64,000 bases of DNA. It comes from Alnus glutinosa (Eukaryota; Streptophyta; Magnoliopsida; Fagales; Betulaceae). This document shows, piece by piece, positions 11,035 to 33,904 of the stretch (the stretch's first letter is position 1; each line of letters opens with the position of its first letter). Location: assembly GCF_958979055.1 (NCBI RefSeq), contig NC_084897.1, positions 23,773,628 to 23,837,627 of the forward strand, written 5' to 3'. The notes below the pieces were generated by a model. The model saw nothing but the letters and a program-made list of their open reading frames with translations, ran no database searches and had not been told where the DNA came from. Position numbers and translations under genes: made by a program.

Positions 11035-13262
11035 CTTTTGATTAATATGACATAAAAGAATAAGATTCCAAGGAGGACGTACTCCTCAGGGGGATGAGAT
11101 AGGACCCCGACGCGTTATTCTTGATTGCCTTCACATCCTTACGTCCACGTCAGCCGCTTATCGTTCGGTCATCAAAACAAGTACGGCCGCAATACGAAGG
11201 GCCACGTCATCTGTCATTTTCTTGAAACTATCCGAGGTTTAAGCACCCCAAATGTCACCCCCGAGAAATATCGGCTATGACATCATCTAACACTTTACTT
11301 TACTTTTTTACTTTTAATGCTCTGCCGTGTCCACTCCCCCTTTTTACTGTTGTTAAAAAAAAAAACCGCCGGGAATTTCACACGTCACTTTGCATTCACG
11401 ACTCCGGGCTTGTGATTCATGAACTAAAAATGTTAAACATCAACTTATAAAAAAAAAAAAAAAAAAAAAAAATGTTAAACATCCTTGATGAATATTAAAA
11501 TGACGTAGAGTTTATTTATTAATATTTGTAGTAATTATTTTTATTAATTTTATATTATTTTAATATTTATTTATTGTAAAAAATTGAAGGAAACCAAATA
11601 AACCTAATATATGATACGATTATCAATAAAAGCAGAAAAACAATTGTATTAGAAGGACTTAATTTTTATCCTTCTTTCTAAGAAGACAACAATTTTTGTT
11701 TAAAATAAATATTAAAGTAAAAAATATTTGAATTACTAGTAGGCTTTAACTTTCTTATAAATTCCTATGAAAATTTTGAGTGTCATGTAAATTATCATGT
11801 GTTAGTCTATATTTTAGTAATTGATATGATAATTAATAAATAGACTGTAGCATTAGTTTTTAACGAATTTATAATAAAAGTTGGAGTAATATTATTTCTC
11901 ACACCAATTTATTACATTTATTTTATATATATATATATATTGTAAATAATATTAAAAAGTCACTTAAAATAGACGACGAACATAAAATAATATAAAATAA
12001 ATATAATACCATTAGATTGATGCCTGGAACGTATCACGGTTTATTGATTTCCTTACAGTAAAAGGCGTATCATTTGAAATATGTGATTTAGATGTGATGT
12101 ACAAGAGAAAGAGGTCAGCGTTGGAGATCGGCAATAATAATCACAGATGGGTGGGGGGGGGGGGGGGGGTGGGGGTACGAAGAAAGGCAAGGGGAATATG
12201 AATATCAGACATGGCTCCATGTCAACATCCATTTATATTGGCTTGATGTTATCCGGTGGTTCATTCAAAGATAATGTAGAAAGATAACACGATTCTCCTT
12301 TCTTCAACTTCAAGCACACAATCGTTGTTCAAAACACCTTGGCGGAGCGCTTGGCGCACGAGCGGTCCATGCTTAGTCAAGCTTAGATCCACTAATTTCT
12401 TTTATCTTGTCGAGAAAAATGTTTACCATAATCATGCCACTAGGGTATTTGTTTATCAAATAGATTTGACAAAATGTTGAATTGTTTGGAGCCTTGGAAT
12501 TTGGAAAATTGAAGATTTGGGCATAAAGTCGGAATTTTGTAGGAAGTTGGATTTATGGCTCATCGAGTTGAAAAAGGCAAAAAGGATAAAAAAAAAATAA
12601 AATAAAAAAATATTTGGGATATTTAACTTTTATTACAGCATAACAATTCACGTGGCATTATTACATCGATTATAATTAAATTTAATTATTTTAGAGCCTT
12701 TTTCACCATAATGTGGTGAAAAACTCAAAAAAGTCAATTTCAGCAAACTCTCTATAATTTTATATTTTGACTTTTGTCAAAATTTCACTTCAAATTTGAC
12801 TCGCAAATTTTATAATCTATTTAATATTTTATTATTTCTCATTTGTTTCCCACTTCTCCCCCTTCTTCATTTCATTTGGCTTCTCTCTATCTATCTCTCA
12901 GACCCACCTTCAAATATCTTATTTTTGCATATGGGTGAATGGTGAAACGTTGAAGGCAGGTTCAAAAATCAGAGAGGACCACCGCCACGCAAATCTCTGG
13001 CAATTCTTGTAGCTTTTCTACATCTGGGTCTTGTTTGATTTGTGATGACTTGGAAATACAGAGCCGGGTTGTTCTTCATAGCTGTGTTGTTGTTATATGG
13101 GTCACCTCTGCGGAAGCCACCCAGGTCAGCTTATTCAATAAGAAATAATATATTTTTAAAATAGAGAAATATTAAAAAGTTTGATGTATAAAATAACAAA
13201 AATAAATTTTTTTTAGTTAAAATTTGAAAAAAAAAATTGGAGAGCTCATTAAAAATGCCCTT
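11035..13262. other. Intergenic DNA with G/C-rich island and poly-G tract
   Basis: A G/C-richer island (about 11070-11410) contains several CCACGTCA-type motifs but no open frame. A degraded MITE-like stretch lies at about 11885-12030. A G-run of about 18 bases lies at 12150-12170. No gene was recognised. Confidence 0.5.
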
Positions 13263-13427
13263 AGAATAACGCTATTACTCACATCTATTTATCATATTTA
13301 TTTTACATGAACTAAGATGACGTGTTATAAGGGACTTTTTATATCATATATTTTAAAAAAAAATTTACTTAAAATACATTATATGTGTAGAATAGACATG
13401 ATAAATAATGTAAAAATAGCATTACTA
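13263..13427. mobile_element. Degenerate MITE
   Basis: Left AACGCTATTACTCACATC and right AAAAATAGCATTACT form an imperfect inverted repeat around an AT-rich core that includes TTTATCATATTTATTTTACA. The stretch at 11888-12030 carries the same signature (ATTTCTCACACCAATTTATT), so this is probably one of two old copies of a family. Confidence 0.45.
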
Positions 13428-16056
13428 CGTGTTCTAATACATATAACAAGACTAGCTAAAAAGGACCAAATTTCCTGTCCACGTACGTAGTAGGTAGAAT
13501 GCGTACACTTTAATTAAAATACTACATAGTCGTGGTGGAAAGTCGTGTAACACGTTAATGGGCAAAAGAAATAGTAGTAGGATCAAAATTCAAAACGGAG
13601 AATATGTTAGCAGCGATCTTTTTGACCAACTGATTGAACTATTCCTCGACGCCTATAAACATGACATATTGTTGGGTGACCAATAAAAGGTGCATGGAAA
13701 AGCCATAACCATAGACCATAGAGTTTTAGAAACAAAGACATGATTTAGTTTTGTTAATGATTTTTAGAGAATATTTTCAGCGTCTTGATTGAAAAATTAT
13801 TATTATTATTATTATGTGACGTAAAATTAAAAAAATAATTTTAAATATTTTACGAATCTCATGTACTTTTAGATTGTTCGTTTATATTTTTACTGTAGAA
13901 AAAAAGAAGAAAAAGAAATGAATTGTTATGAAATAAAGTCTTTTTATTTATCAAAGTATCTGAGTAATTCTACATGTCCTTCATCATTTGATCAAAATTT
14001 AATAATTTTAAAATTTACTTTATTTTAAATTAAGTTAAATAAAAAAAATGCCTATTTAAGTATTTTGAAGAAGAGAAAAAGAGAGTCAATTAAGGCTCTT
14101 TATTAAAAGTTGTGTTGACTCGGAGGTACTTCAAGGCCCATATATGTAGATGTAGACTGAAGCGCTGCCCAAAGTTGCCTTTTTAAAAGCCAATGAGTTA
14201 ACCGCTACCCTGAACAAACCAAGAACTGTAGTCAAAAGAATCTTGATCCCCTTTTTAATTTCTTCGTGATCAAAGATATAGTGATCTCCAAACAACTGGT
14301 TTCAATTTAATTCATGCACATGTGACAGGACCCGTTCACACGAGGGGCATCATGGAAACCACAAACCATTGAAAATTGTACATCTCAATGACACTTTCCC
14401 TGAATGTGAACGGCATATCAAAAGATAAGGTATGGACACTAGGGGGAGGGGATATGTGGTAGAGGCTGAATGCCTTTTCTTTCCCCGATGAGTCTTGTGA
14501 CATTGATGGGTCAATTCGAATGAGGGGTGGAATGGCCAGCATTTGTCTGGTTTAGGGGGAGGTGGGTACTCCTTGTTGGGTAGATAGATAATTTTTTTTT
14601 TTTTTAATAAAAAAAGAAAATAAAAAACAAGGGGGTAGTGGGGTGAGTTCCAAGCTTGGTGGAGATTGTCAATGTCAGTTGAACTTACATCTTTGGATGT
14701 ATAAAATAAATAAGAAGTTGGAACATTTTGCTCTTGACCCGACCCAGTAGGCAGGTATTTATACAGCCTTGTGTTTTTCCGCTACTGGCCGGCGGTCTGA
14801 TCATATTGGGAGAGTCGGTGTGTCTGGTCTTCGGTATTTGGTGCTGCGGTTGGCTTCTCTGGATATTATATAATATCTGAAATCTCAATGTTAAAAAATT
14901 GTTTCTTTTTTCTTTCCCATGCTGCTGTGATTTGTGGTTTAATTATAATATCAGATATTATCTTTTTAAACAAAGGAAGAAGATCAACATAAACCTACTA
15001 CGAAATTAATTAAGAAAAGGTACTCTTTTATTTCAATTAAAAACAAAATAGAAATGTCTCATTTCATTTTTCAACATATATTTTTTTGTCCATCTTTGTG
15101 GATTTAAAAAAGAAATGAACAAAAAATGTATTAGAAAATAAAATCAAACATTTTTTATTTTTTAAAATAACAACCTCTAAGAAAATACTGTATTACGCAA
15201 TTTATCCTTTAAAATAACGTGTTTTAAAAAAAATATACTCCTTACTTGTGGTCCAAATTTTTGAACAATTATCTTTTAAAAAACGTACTCTCAAACAACA
15301 TGCTTGTTTAAATTTTGTTTAACAATACGTGGTGTTTGTGTTTGGCCTACGAAATTGCGAGGCCAATCACACTTAGAGACAAATTGCAAGCAAAGAAGAA
15401 AAAAATGGTGAGGGGAGGGGGGGCGGGGGGGGGGGGGGGGGGTTTAGAAAAATGTAACAAAAAAATTCCCGTGTTTGGAAAAATCAGAGTATCAAATATC
15501 CTTTGCAGCACAACTTTTTATTTTGTAAAATGGTCAATTCCAGTACAAATGGTCAATTCCAGTAGGCTCTAATTGATTCACTACGTTGAATGTGATTTTT
15601 TTGTTAGAATCAAAAGAGGAGGCCAGGGGTATTACATATTCAAATTTCAAAGTCATTTACCGGGTCAATGACGGGAATTAGCTTCCATAACGTGGAGTAG
15701 AAAGATTCTTGATTTAAGGGCCTATCTGAATTTCATGTTCAACCATTGAAATGTAGCCCATCTGCTGCCCATATGTCCTCTGTTGTTATTGTGCAAGACT
15801 GGGGCCTCCACAAGCGGTCGCGAAGCTTCTTGGTACAAGGTCCATTCGGCTCAAGCATTTTCACTTGTCGTTTTAAGGCATTAAGGTAATTTTATGCAAC
15901 TCAATTTAAATAAAAACTTTATTATAAATCATTATATCCTATCGTTATTTCTTTAGTGCTCTTGTTTGTAAATCATTTTTGATTTTGTGATGAGGTGTGT
16001 AGATCTTACGATAATCTGGCTAATTAAAAAAAGAGAGGAAAAACTAGTATATTACG
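13428..16056. other. Intergenic DNA, no gene recognised
   Basis: AT-rich sequence with a TTA microsatellite near 13797, a G/C-richer patch at about 14330-14580 without a convincing gene, a poly-G tract at about 15405-15442 and an 18-19 bp tandem pair containing GGTCAATTCCAGTA near 15530-15565. Short open frames look random. Confidence 0.55.
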
Positions 16057-16630
16057 TGTTAGAACAGATTTCGGTTTAGTGCCTTGTCAATCTGCAAGAG
16101 TCCTTAACCTGTAAAAAAGGAAGTTGCGTCGGGGGAAGCCCAACAATCTCACTCCGATGACTAAGCCAATGCTTTTTCAAGTATATTTACTTTCAGAATC
16201 ACAAAGAGCAATCAATCATACATGTGTATTTATAAGGTATTTATAGGTGGAATGGTGACAATAACCCCCTTTTTCATTGGGCCACGTGTCAGGCTTGGAG
16301 CATTTGTCGACATTCCGAATTGTGGGGTCGTGGTATATGAGCCACGATGATCATGAGATCGGTAAATAACCGACTCTAAATCTTGGAGTATCTTCCGCGA
16401 TGATCGAAAAGTCGGTTATTTAACCGGCTCTAGATCGTGGGGCGCGTGCTACAAAATCGGGGGTCGGTGTTTTTATCGACTATAAATGAAGTGGACTCGG
16501 TAGCTTGATCATCATGAGTCTTTTGGGCTTTGACATTGATGGGCCCAATGGATCCGGTTCTTAGGATTTGTTGTGGGCTCGATTGAGATGGATCTCGGCC
16601 CATTCGGCAGGTCAGGATAATTTTCTAACA
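16057..16630. mobile_element. Solo LTR
   Basis: A 574-bp segment starting TGTTAGAA and ending TTCTAACA, a perfect 8-bp terminal inverted repeat of the TG...CA type that defines LTRs. Flanks TTACG (16052-16056) and TTACC (16631-16635) are a likely 5-bp target duplication with one change. No primer-binding site or coding sequence follows, so it is probably a solo LTR left by recombination. Family and orientation not assigned. Confidence 0.7.
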
Positions 16631-16665
16631 TTACCCATATTAGATCTCGTAAAAAATACAAGAAA

Positions 16666-17660
16666 GAAAAATGCATGCTTCAATACAATCTAAATTCGAG
16701 AAGTGGGAATCAGCTTATTGTTTATGGTGTTTCAACAAAAACACTTGTCTCTCCTCCTTTTTCCAATTTAGCCGCTATTGGTTCCCTCCGCCCCTCCTCT
16801 TCTTTTTGTCGAGTTTTTTTTTTTTTCCTTTGTTTTTGCTTGGTTAGAGGTTTTTCTAGCCTTTTTGGCTTCTCACGAGGCTTTACCCGTCGCCGTGTGC
16901 AGCTTATCCCACCCAAAATCACAAGTTCAGCATCAAGGCTCCATTACTAGGCTGGTCTTCTCAACCGTGTCAGCAGCTGATTTTGTTAAGGGTTTGAGAC
17001 TATATTTCTTTAAATCTATATCTACTTTCCTTCAACAAACATAGTCGCCTATGCGCCCCTCCACTGCATTCACTGGCGTTGCAGCTTTCCATCGCCATCA
17101 GCTGACGCTCATTCCGACCTCCCTGTGCCGGCGCGTGGATCTCATGCATCGACCAGCTTCGGCACTCCTCCGTCCTTCGTCCTCTGCCCCACCTGCCGCT
17201 AAAGCTATTGCTTTTTTGAATTTTTTTGTTGTTTTTATTTTAATGTGCCTTGTGTTACATGGGTTTTTGGACCGAAAATCTTGGATCCTTGGCCTACTAT
17301 TCATTTTTCTGTAGTGTTTTCTCCTCCTCGATGTCCTTTCAAATGTTGTTGCAATTTTAGCCTAACAATGATTTTGGTTGGGTGGAAGGCTTTTTCGTGT
17401 GTCATTCCCTTTCCTTCTCTTGTTTTGGCGCCTATACCGTTATACATGGCCCATTCCTTGGCTTTTGCCCAAGGTTTAGAGGACCGGAATTTTTTTGACC
17501 TCTTTGGGTCATAAAAAAACTCAAATTTCTTGTTATTTTTTGCTTACTTGTTTAGTACTGTTTATTTGATTTGACTCTGTTGTTGGGAGTCTATTCCTAT
17601 TGAACTTTGTAATCCTTTGCTATTTTAATGTATGAGTATTTTTTTTAAAAAAAAAAAAAA
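16666..17660 (+). mobile_element. Poly(A)-tailed retroposon with 15-bp target duplication
   Basis: About 995 bp ending in a run of more than 20 A. The 15-base sequence AAAAAATACAAGAAA lies at 16651-16665 and again at 17661-17675, consistent with target-primed reverse transcription. The interior is pyrimidine-rich on the plus strand, with a G/C-rich block at 17050-17200. It has only short open frames (for example 87 codons at 17051-17314), and none was recognised. It could be a 5'-truncated LINE, a LINE leader or a retroposed transcript. It begins 20 bp after the solo LTR. Confidence 0.6.
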
Positions 17661-17675
17661 AAAAAATACAAGAAA

Positions 17676-19010
17676 CTACATGAATTTTTCCTGGTGGAAC
17701 TATAGGCCTCATTATTAAATTGACAAAAGTAGATTTGGATTTTGACTGTATTTCTTTAATGCCGATATCATTATCTGCAAAACGACCTTTAATTAAAGAT
17801 ATTGCTGACATACACGGAATCCGGAAAATATTTTTAACATACAATTATTGATATGCTAAACGACAGGCTGAATGATCCATCGATTCCATCTCACTCGATA
17901 GGGTGCAGGATTATCGCCCCTGCTGCGGAAGCGGAACAGAGAATTCGAGAGGGAGAGATTGGGACCAGCCACCGAGCGATCTAACGTCTACCCCACGCGT
18001 GGAAATAAATGCTGTACCAAATTCATAATTGCAGGGCTTAAATGCAATTAACACAAGACCTATCAATTTTTGGAATTTTTTCTTTTTTAAAGGAGATTTT
18101 TTGGTTCCTTTACTGTGGCCTGTAGGGAGGAAAGCAGAATCAAAACAGGATAGGCCGACAACAACTTTATTAGTTATGGTATTATTCAAAATAATTGGGA
18201 CTAATTAATCATACAATATGACCCAAGTGGTGTATGTATTGATAGTCTAACAATAGAGTATTGTTTTGTAGTATTGCAATTTTTATTATAAATTAATGTG
18301 AGAGTTTACATACAAAGGCAAAGTCAAGATTTTGATTTAGAGGGTGCAAGATTAAAAGGTAATTTTTTTGTAAAATAATAAATAATACAATTATTGAAAT
18401 AAATAGAGAAATAATTCAATATCTATTTTAACAAATGCATTTAGGTCTCATGTTAACGATAAGCGCCCAAAGGACATCTATTAAAGAACATTTGAAATCA
18501 TAAAAAGGCTGCCTTTGTTGTTCTTGACATTCAATGGGGGCGCACTTTTTAAACATAAAATAGAGTTTGAATATTTTGTTATGACCGATATAATAATAAT
18601 ACGTAGTGTTTTTATTAGTTTATTGTACGCAAATGGATAACTCAACTATTAATATCAAATTTTATCTATTTTATAATAAAGTTTGTGAGGGCCGACTGAC
18701 ATTTTGGACGCTAATTTAGATTTAAAGTTTAAACTATTTTTAGTTCAATTCATGCGGCCGTTAACTTTTGTAAGAGAGTTGTTGTAAAAGTAATAGTATC
18801 GCAAACATTTTTCCTATTTTTATTAACATCTTGGCTGCGTTATCAGGAATTTAAACTATTTAATTCAACAATAACTAATATTCATTAACGTAAGACATAA
18901 ATAGACCCTCTAAATTTTCAATAATTTATTGATGGAATTTTTAAGATTCTAACTATTATTTGTAAACTGAATGATTTACATTATCACCTCAGTTTTTGTT
19001 ACTTTTATAA
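17676..19010. other. Intergenic AT-rich DNA, no gene recognised
   Basis: No credible coding frame, although a G/C-richer spot lies at 17880-18010. No clear repeat structure was seen. Confidence 0.55.
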
Positions 19011-19325
19011 GGGTCCGTTTGGGTTTGCAATTTCAAAAAGTGCGATTTAAAATAACGATTTTAAAATGTGCAATTTGAAAATAGTGATTTTTAAAAATGC
19101 AGTTAAGCGTTTGGCAAAATCGCAGTTTAACCTTTAAAATCGCGAATTTACTTTTAAAATTCTGCGTTTTCAAAAAAGCATAATCTTATCTGCGATTTGA
19201 AAAAGCAGATTTTCTGCGTTTTCAAATCGCAATTTTTAAAAACGCAGTTCTCAAACGATCTATGTTTTGTGATTTGGTTTAAAATCGCACTTATTGTCTA
19301 TGAAATCGCAATCTCAAACACACTC
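19011..19325. mobile_element. Harbinger-type MITE, copy 1
   Basis: A 315-bp element starting GGGTCCGTTTGGGTTTGCAA and ending in AAACACACTC. It is flanked by TAA on both sides (19008-19010, 19326-19328). A 3-bp TAA/TTA target duplication with a G-rich GTTTGG terminus fits the PIF/Harbinger (Tourist-like) group. The interior repeats AAATCGCA and TGCGTTTT many times in both orientations. A close copy is at 42030-42323 and a decayed one at 48275-48492. Confidence 0.8.
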
Positions 19326-19328
19326 TAA

Positions 19329-20290
19329 GATTTTAGTGCGTTCTTTAATTCATTGTACAAATACAAAGAATAATATAATTTAAATATAACGACAAGGAAT
19401 TAAGAAATGCACTCGATTTACTTGCAAAAAAAAAAAAAAAAAAAAGAAAAAAGAAAGAAAGAAATCACTCGTTAATAAGTGCCACATGGAGGGGCTCTTT
19501 TTTAGAGAGTGAGGGGCTCCTGGTACTTTTAGGGAGATTTCGTCTATGCAGCGCAGGGGGAGGGAGGCTCCACGCCTCTCTCCTCCCCTTGGTGTTTATT
19601 GACCTCCTATAAAGTTTGTTGCTTCCCTATAGTTGGATTTAGGGGTGTTTTGTCTCCTAACCTTTATGGTTATGGAGTGGTTGTTCTTTCAGGTTTCTAA
19701 AACTAGTATAAGTTTTTTATTTTTGCAGGAATGACAAGTAAGAGACGTTCGTTTGAGGAGGGGTTTTTCTGGCTAGGCTTCATCGTCGTGTTTGTTTTCG
19801 TCGTTAGATTTGTGCCCTTTCACTGGGCTTCTTGAGACACGTGCCTTTTAGTGGTGTTCGTCGTAGCTCTTTGGTCCTATCTCCTCAAGCCACGACCATG
19901 TGAGTCTCCGGTGGTCGGCGCATGACCTGCACACGCCTAGGTTTTCCTTCTTTGGAACCGCGCGTGTGGGTCAGGGTTTGTCTTTTTGGTCGTGGTCGTT
20001 GGTGGGGGATGGTTTCAGCGGTCGTCTGCTGCAGGGGTGGTGGTCGGGAATGGCGTGTGTTCAACACGCGCCGACGCAGAAAAAGATATGCTACTTTCGG
20101 ATGTTGGCTTGTTTTGAAGTTTCTGTTGTGTATTTGTTTCGTTGTTTGCTCCTTATATTATTTTTTATCTTTCTAAAGTCTGTCTATAGGTTTTTTATCC
20201 TCTCTTTTTTAGGATTGGTGCTTAACTGTTAGAAAGTGGCTCAAATGTCTGATCTTGTAATATATGTTTATCTGTAAGCGGTGCCCAAGT
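19329..20290. other. G/C-richer stretch of unknown nature
   Basis: An A-tract near 19427 is followed by sequence at 19490-20280 that is G- and T-rich, with overlapping short frames at 19900-20232 and 19922-20176. The frames do not resemble any family I know. It may be the leader part of a LINE or a decayed retroposon. Confidence 0.3.
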
Positions 20291-20526
20291 TAGATTTTTG
20301 GGAAAAATACAATTTAGTCCCCCAAACTACCATCAATTCTCCGGATGGCATCCCAAACTACCAAAGCTTAGATTTTGGCCCCCCAAATTACCTGACGCTT
20401 GTATTTTGACCCCATCCGTCAGTTTGAGCCGTCTAAATGGATGAAAATGAGTCACATGCCGTGCACGTGACTTAACATTACACAAACTCTCCAAAATGCC
20501 CTTCTTTTCAGATACGTGACTTAATA

Positions 20527-20838
20527 GTGCACGTTAGGCAGACCATTTGCATCACCGGTCTTGAGATGGATCTAGTTCTCGAGGTGGATAAGGGCGGAAC
20601 CGGCGACAATGGTGGTGGTTCTGCCACCGTCGATGCTAAGAATGCGAGTCTTCTTTGTGTTCTCACAGTGCGAGAGCCATTTCTACTCCAACTTGGTGAA
20701 GATCTCCAACGTGACCTTGCTCAGGTTGTTTTAACTCGTGCTATGGTTGTTTTTGCCGATTTGTTTGCATCTGGTTCTGAACTAAAATTGTCAATGGGAT
20801 GGATCTTGTCAAACCCAATCTATTGTTTGAGTGCTTAA
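20527..20838 (+). pseudogene. Captured coding-like fragment in the Pack-MULE, unrecognised
   Basis: An open frame of 103 codons lying just inside the left terminal repeat. The text (GLEMDLVLEVDKGG, LLCVLTVREPFLLQLGEDLQ) has the composition of real protein rather than chance translation. I do not recognise the family. The initiating Met may be incidental, as the piece is probably an excerpt of a host gene. Confidence 0.35.
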
Positions 20839-20989
20839 TCTCCCTTGAAGCTACATATCCATCTGTTCGGAATTTAGGTGTCATCGACCCATTGGACTCG
20901 GATATGGTTCAGTGCCGATGAGCATGTTGGTAAACCTGGGACATGAATCTCAGAGCATACAAGCTCAATTTCCTGCGAATAAAAGCCAA

Positions 20990-21160
20990 GAATCCCATCC
21001 TCATTTGATAAAGTTCTGGACACGGTCGAGATTTTCTCGAGAAGTGCCTCAGGAAAGACCAGAAAAAGCAGTGGAGCTACGATGAGTTGTTGCAGCACCC
21101 ATTTTTGTCGTCATCGACGATTCCCAATTCGGTCATCTACTCCTCACCGTGTTGCATGCT
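20990..21160 (+). pseudogene. Captured protein kinase C-lobe fragment
   Basis: The plus strand encodes DFLEKCLRKDQKKQWSYDE followed by LLQHPFL, the subdomain XI signature of MAPKKK-type plant kinases. IPSSFDKVLD lies upstream in a different frame, so the fragment carries frameshifts. No glycine loop, HRD or DFG segment is present. It cannot make a kinase and is read as transduplicated material within the Pack-MULE. Confidence 0.6.
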
Positions 21161-21238
21161 TGTATGGGTCCTGGCACGAGAAACCTGCATATATTTATGA
21201 ATTATATACAAAGATATGTATATGTATTATTATAAAAA

Positions 21239-21394
21239 GTTCACTACAGCGACGTGTCCAAGTTCGATCGACTTCATCTCTTTTTCCAGCCAGGTGTAGA
21301 AGTTCAACATCACTTGCTCAAGAAACGTGTCACCCGTGGCATGCACATCACTGTTGTTCATCTTGAATCTGCTGCCATTCAAGCTTATCAATAG
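21239..21394 (+). pseudogene. Captured open fragment, unrecognised
   Basis: A frame reading HYSDVSKFDRLHLFF then GVEVQHHLLKKRVTRGMHI and ending at TAG (21392-21394) is open for about 50 codons. It looks coding by composition. The parent family is not recognised. Confidence 0.3.
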
Positions 21395-21485
21395 AAGACG
21401 AGTGGGAGTTCATGCATTTATAAGGGCTTGGCCTGGGAAATGATAAGTGCTAGTCGCCGACTGGCCGTTAACGGTGCAAGCTCCA

Positions 21486-21766
21486 TTATCGGAATCCTAC
21501 TTCTGGAGCCCTGAGTAAGACGATAGTCTGATTTCCATACAGATCGTGTGGTTGATCCTCGTCCTCCTCTGCGAACTCGACGGCAAAGCCGAGCACCACA
21601 AGGACGTGGCACTCAGGTTCCTCACATTTTTGCTGAAATAGCAGCAAGCACAAAATAGAAAAGGCTGAAAAAAGCAGGAGGAAAAGCAAGCCATAAGAAG
21701 GAGAAAGAGCGAGAAAGTCGGGGAGGCTTTCACGGTCTTCTTACCGGAGCTGGGACATCAAACGTG
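21486..21766 (-). pseudogene. Captured exon-intron-exon fragment in the Pack-MULE
   Basis: On the minus strand an exon ending TTTGATGTCCCAGCTCCG meets a GTAAGA donor at 21744. A 112-bp pyrimidine-rich intron ends TGCTATTTCAG at 21633, and an open exon runs to TAA at 21486-21488 ([32 protein letters not shown]). Frame continues across the splice. An intron inside the captured piece suggests the source was genomic DNA rather than a cDNA. Parent gene not recognised. Confidence 0.45.
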
Positions 21767-22134
21767 TTTTGAGAGAGAACGAGGAGGCGGGAATTTCAAA
21801 GAGTTAATTGGGAATTTTAACGTGTTGGGAGAGGGGTAATCTCGGGTTTTTTTGGTTAAATGAGTCACGTGACGCTCACGTGACTCGGTTTTCGTCCAGT
21901 TAGACGGCCCAAGCTGGCGGATTGGGCCAAAATATAAGGGTCAGGTAATTTGGGGGGCCAGAATCCAAGGTTTGGTAGTTTGGGGTGCCATCCGGAGAAT
22001 CGATGGTAGTTTGGGGGGCTAAATTATATTTTTCCCTAGATTTTTTTGGTTTAATGGGTAGCGTGCGTTTGTACTTCCACCCACTGTTATGTGCAATCGA
22101 CCTTTTAGTATTAATGCCAGAAGCTCTGAGTTTT

Positions 22135-22305
22135 GAGGAATGCTATATATCATCCACTTGTTCTCCTTTTGTCCTCTCAAAATTGATGTGGCTCTTAAAA
22201 TCACTATTGAATTTATGATAAATCATTGTTGGATTTTAATCCAATGGTGATTTTAAGAGCCACATCAATTTTGGGAGGACAAAAAGATGATATGTAGCAT
22301 TCCTC
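22135..22305. mobile_element. MULE-type foldback MITE upstream of DUS2
   Basis: A 171-bp near-perfect inverted repeat: it starts GAGGAATGCT and ends AGCATTCCTC, with arms of about 70 bp that share TTGATGTGGCTCTTAAAATC. Flanks CTGAGTTTT (22126-22134) and CTGAGTTTA (22306-22314) form a 9-bp target duplication with one mismatch. It ends about 220 bp before the DUS2 start codon, so it sits in that gene's promoter region. Confidence 0.75.
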
Positions 22306-22526
22306 CTGAGTTTATTGTTTAAAAAAAGGAAATCACTCGTTAACAATTTGTGAAAAACGTTACAAATGGATTAACTGGGCCAGAACATATTTATTTAACC
22401 CAAGCACAGCCCATTGATTTCCCAAAATCTCGATCAGTGCTAGGCTGCTAGCAATTTCCCACGCTGAAAAACGAAAGCTGAAACTGGTCAAGCCCGGGTC
22501 TCTCTGAACTGAGCCGCCCGACGAAG
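22306..22526 (+). promoter_or_regulatory. DUS2 promoter and 5' UTR region
   Basis: Short space between the foldback element and the ATG. The last 60 bases are G/C-richer and leader-like. No clear TATA box was seen. The transcription start is unknown. Confidence 0.35.

Positions 22527-33904
<11,378 letters not shown>

Larger units (their letters stand above)
20300..22036. mobile_element. Pack-MULE-like element with captured gene fragments
   Basis: A 1737-bp element with long terminal inverted repeats of about 165 bp. Left end GGGAAAAATACAATTTAG; right end, reverse complemented, GGGAAAAATATAATTTAG. An exact 9-bp target duplication, TAGATTTTT, flanks it at 20291-20299 and 22037-22045, as expected for the Mutator superfamily. 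No transposase was seen. The interior is G/C-richer than the flanks and contains coding-like pieces on both strands: an unrecognised frame at 20527-20838, a protein kinase C-lobe fragment near 20990-21160, another open piece at about 21239-21394, and an exon-intron-exon piece on the minus strand at 21486-21766. This is the make-up of a Pack-MULE. Confidence 0.8.

Noticed and set aside
16675..17514. Overlapping 88-91 codon frames as a secreted protein gene
   Set aside because: They fall within a poly(A)-tailed insert with target duplications and consist of hydrophobic text from T/C-rich DNA.
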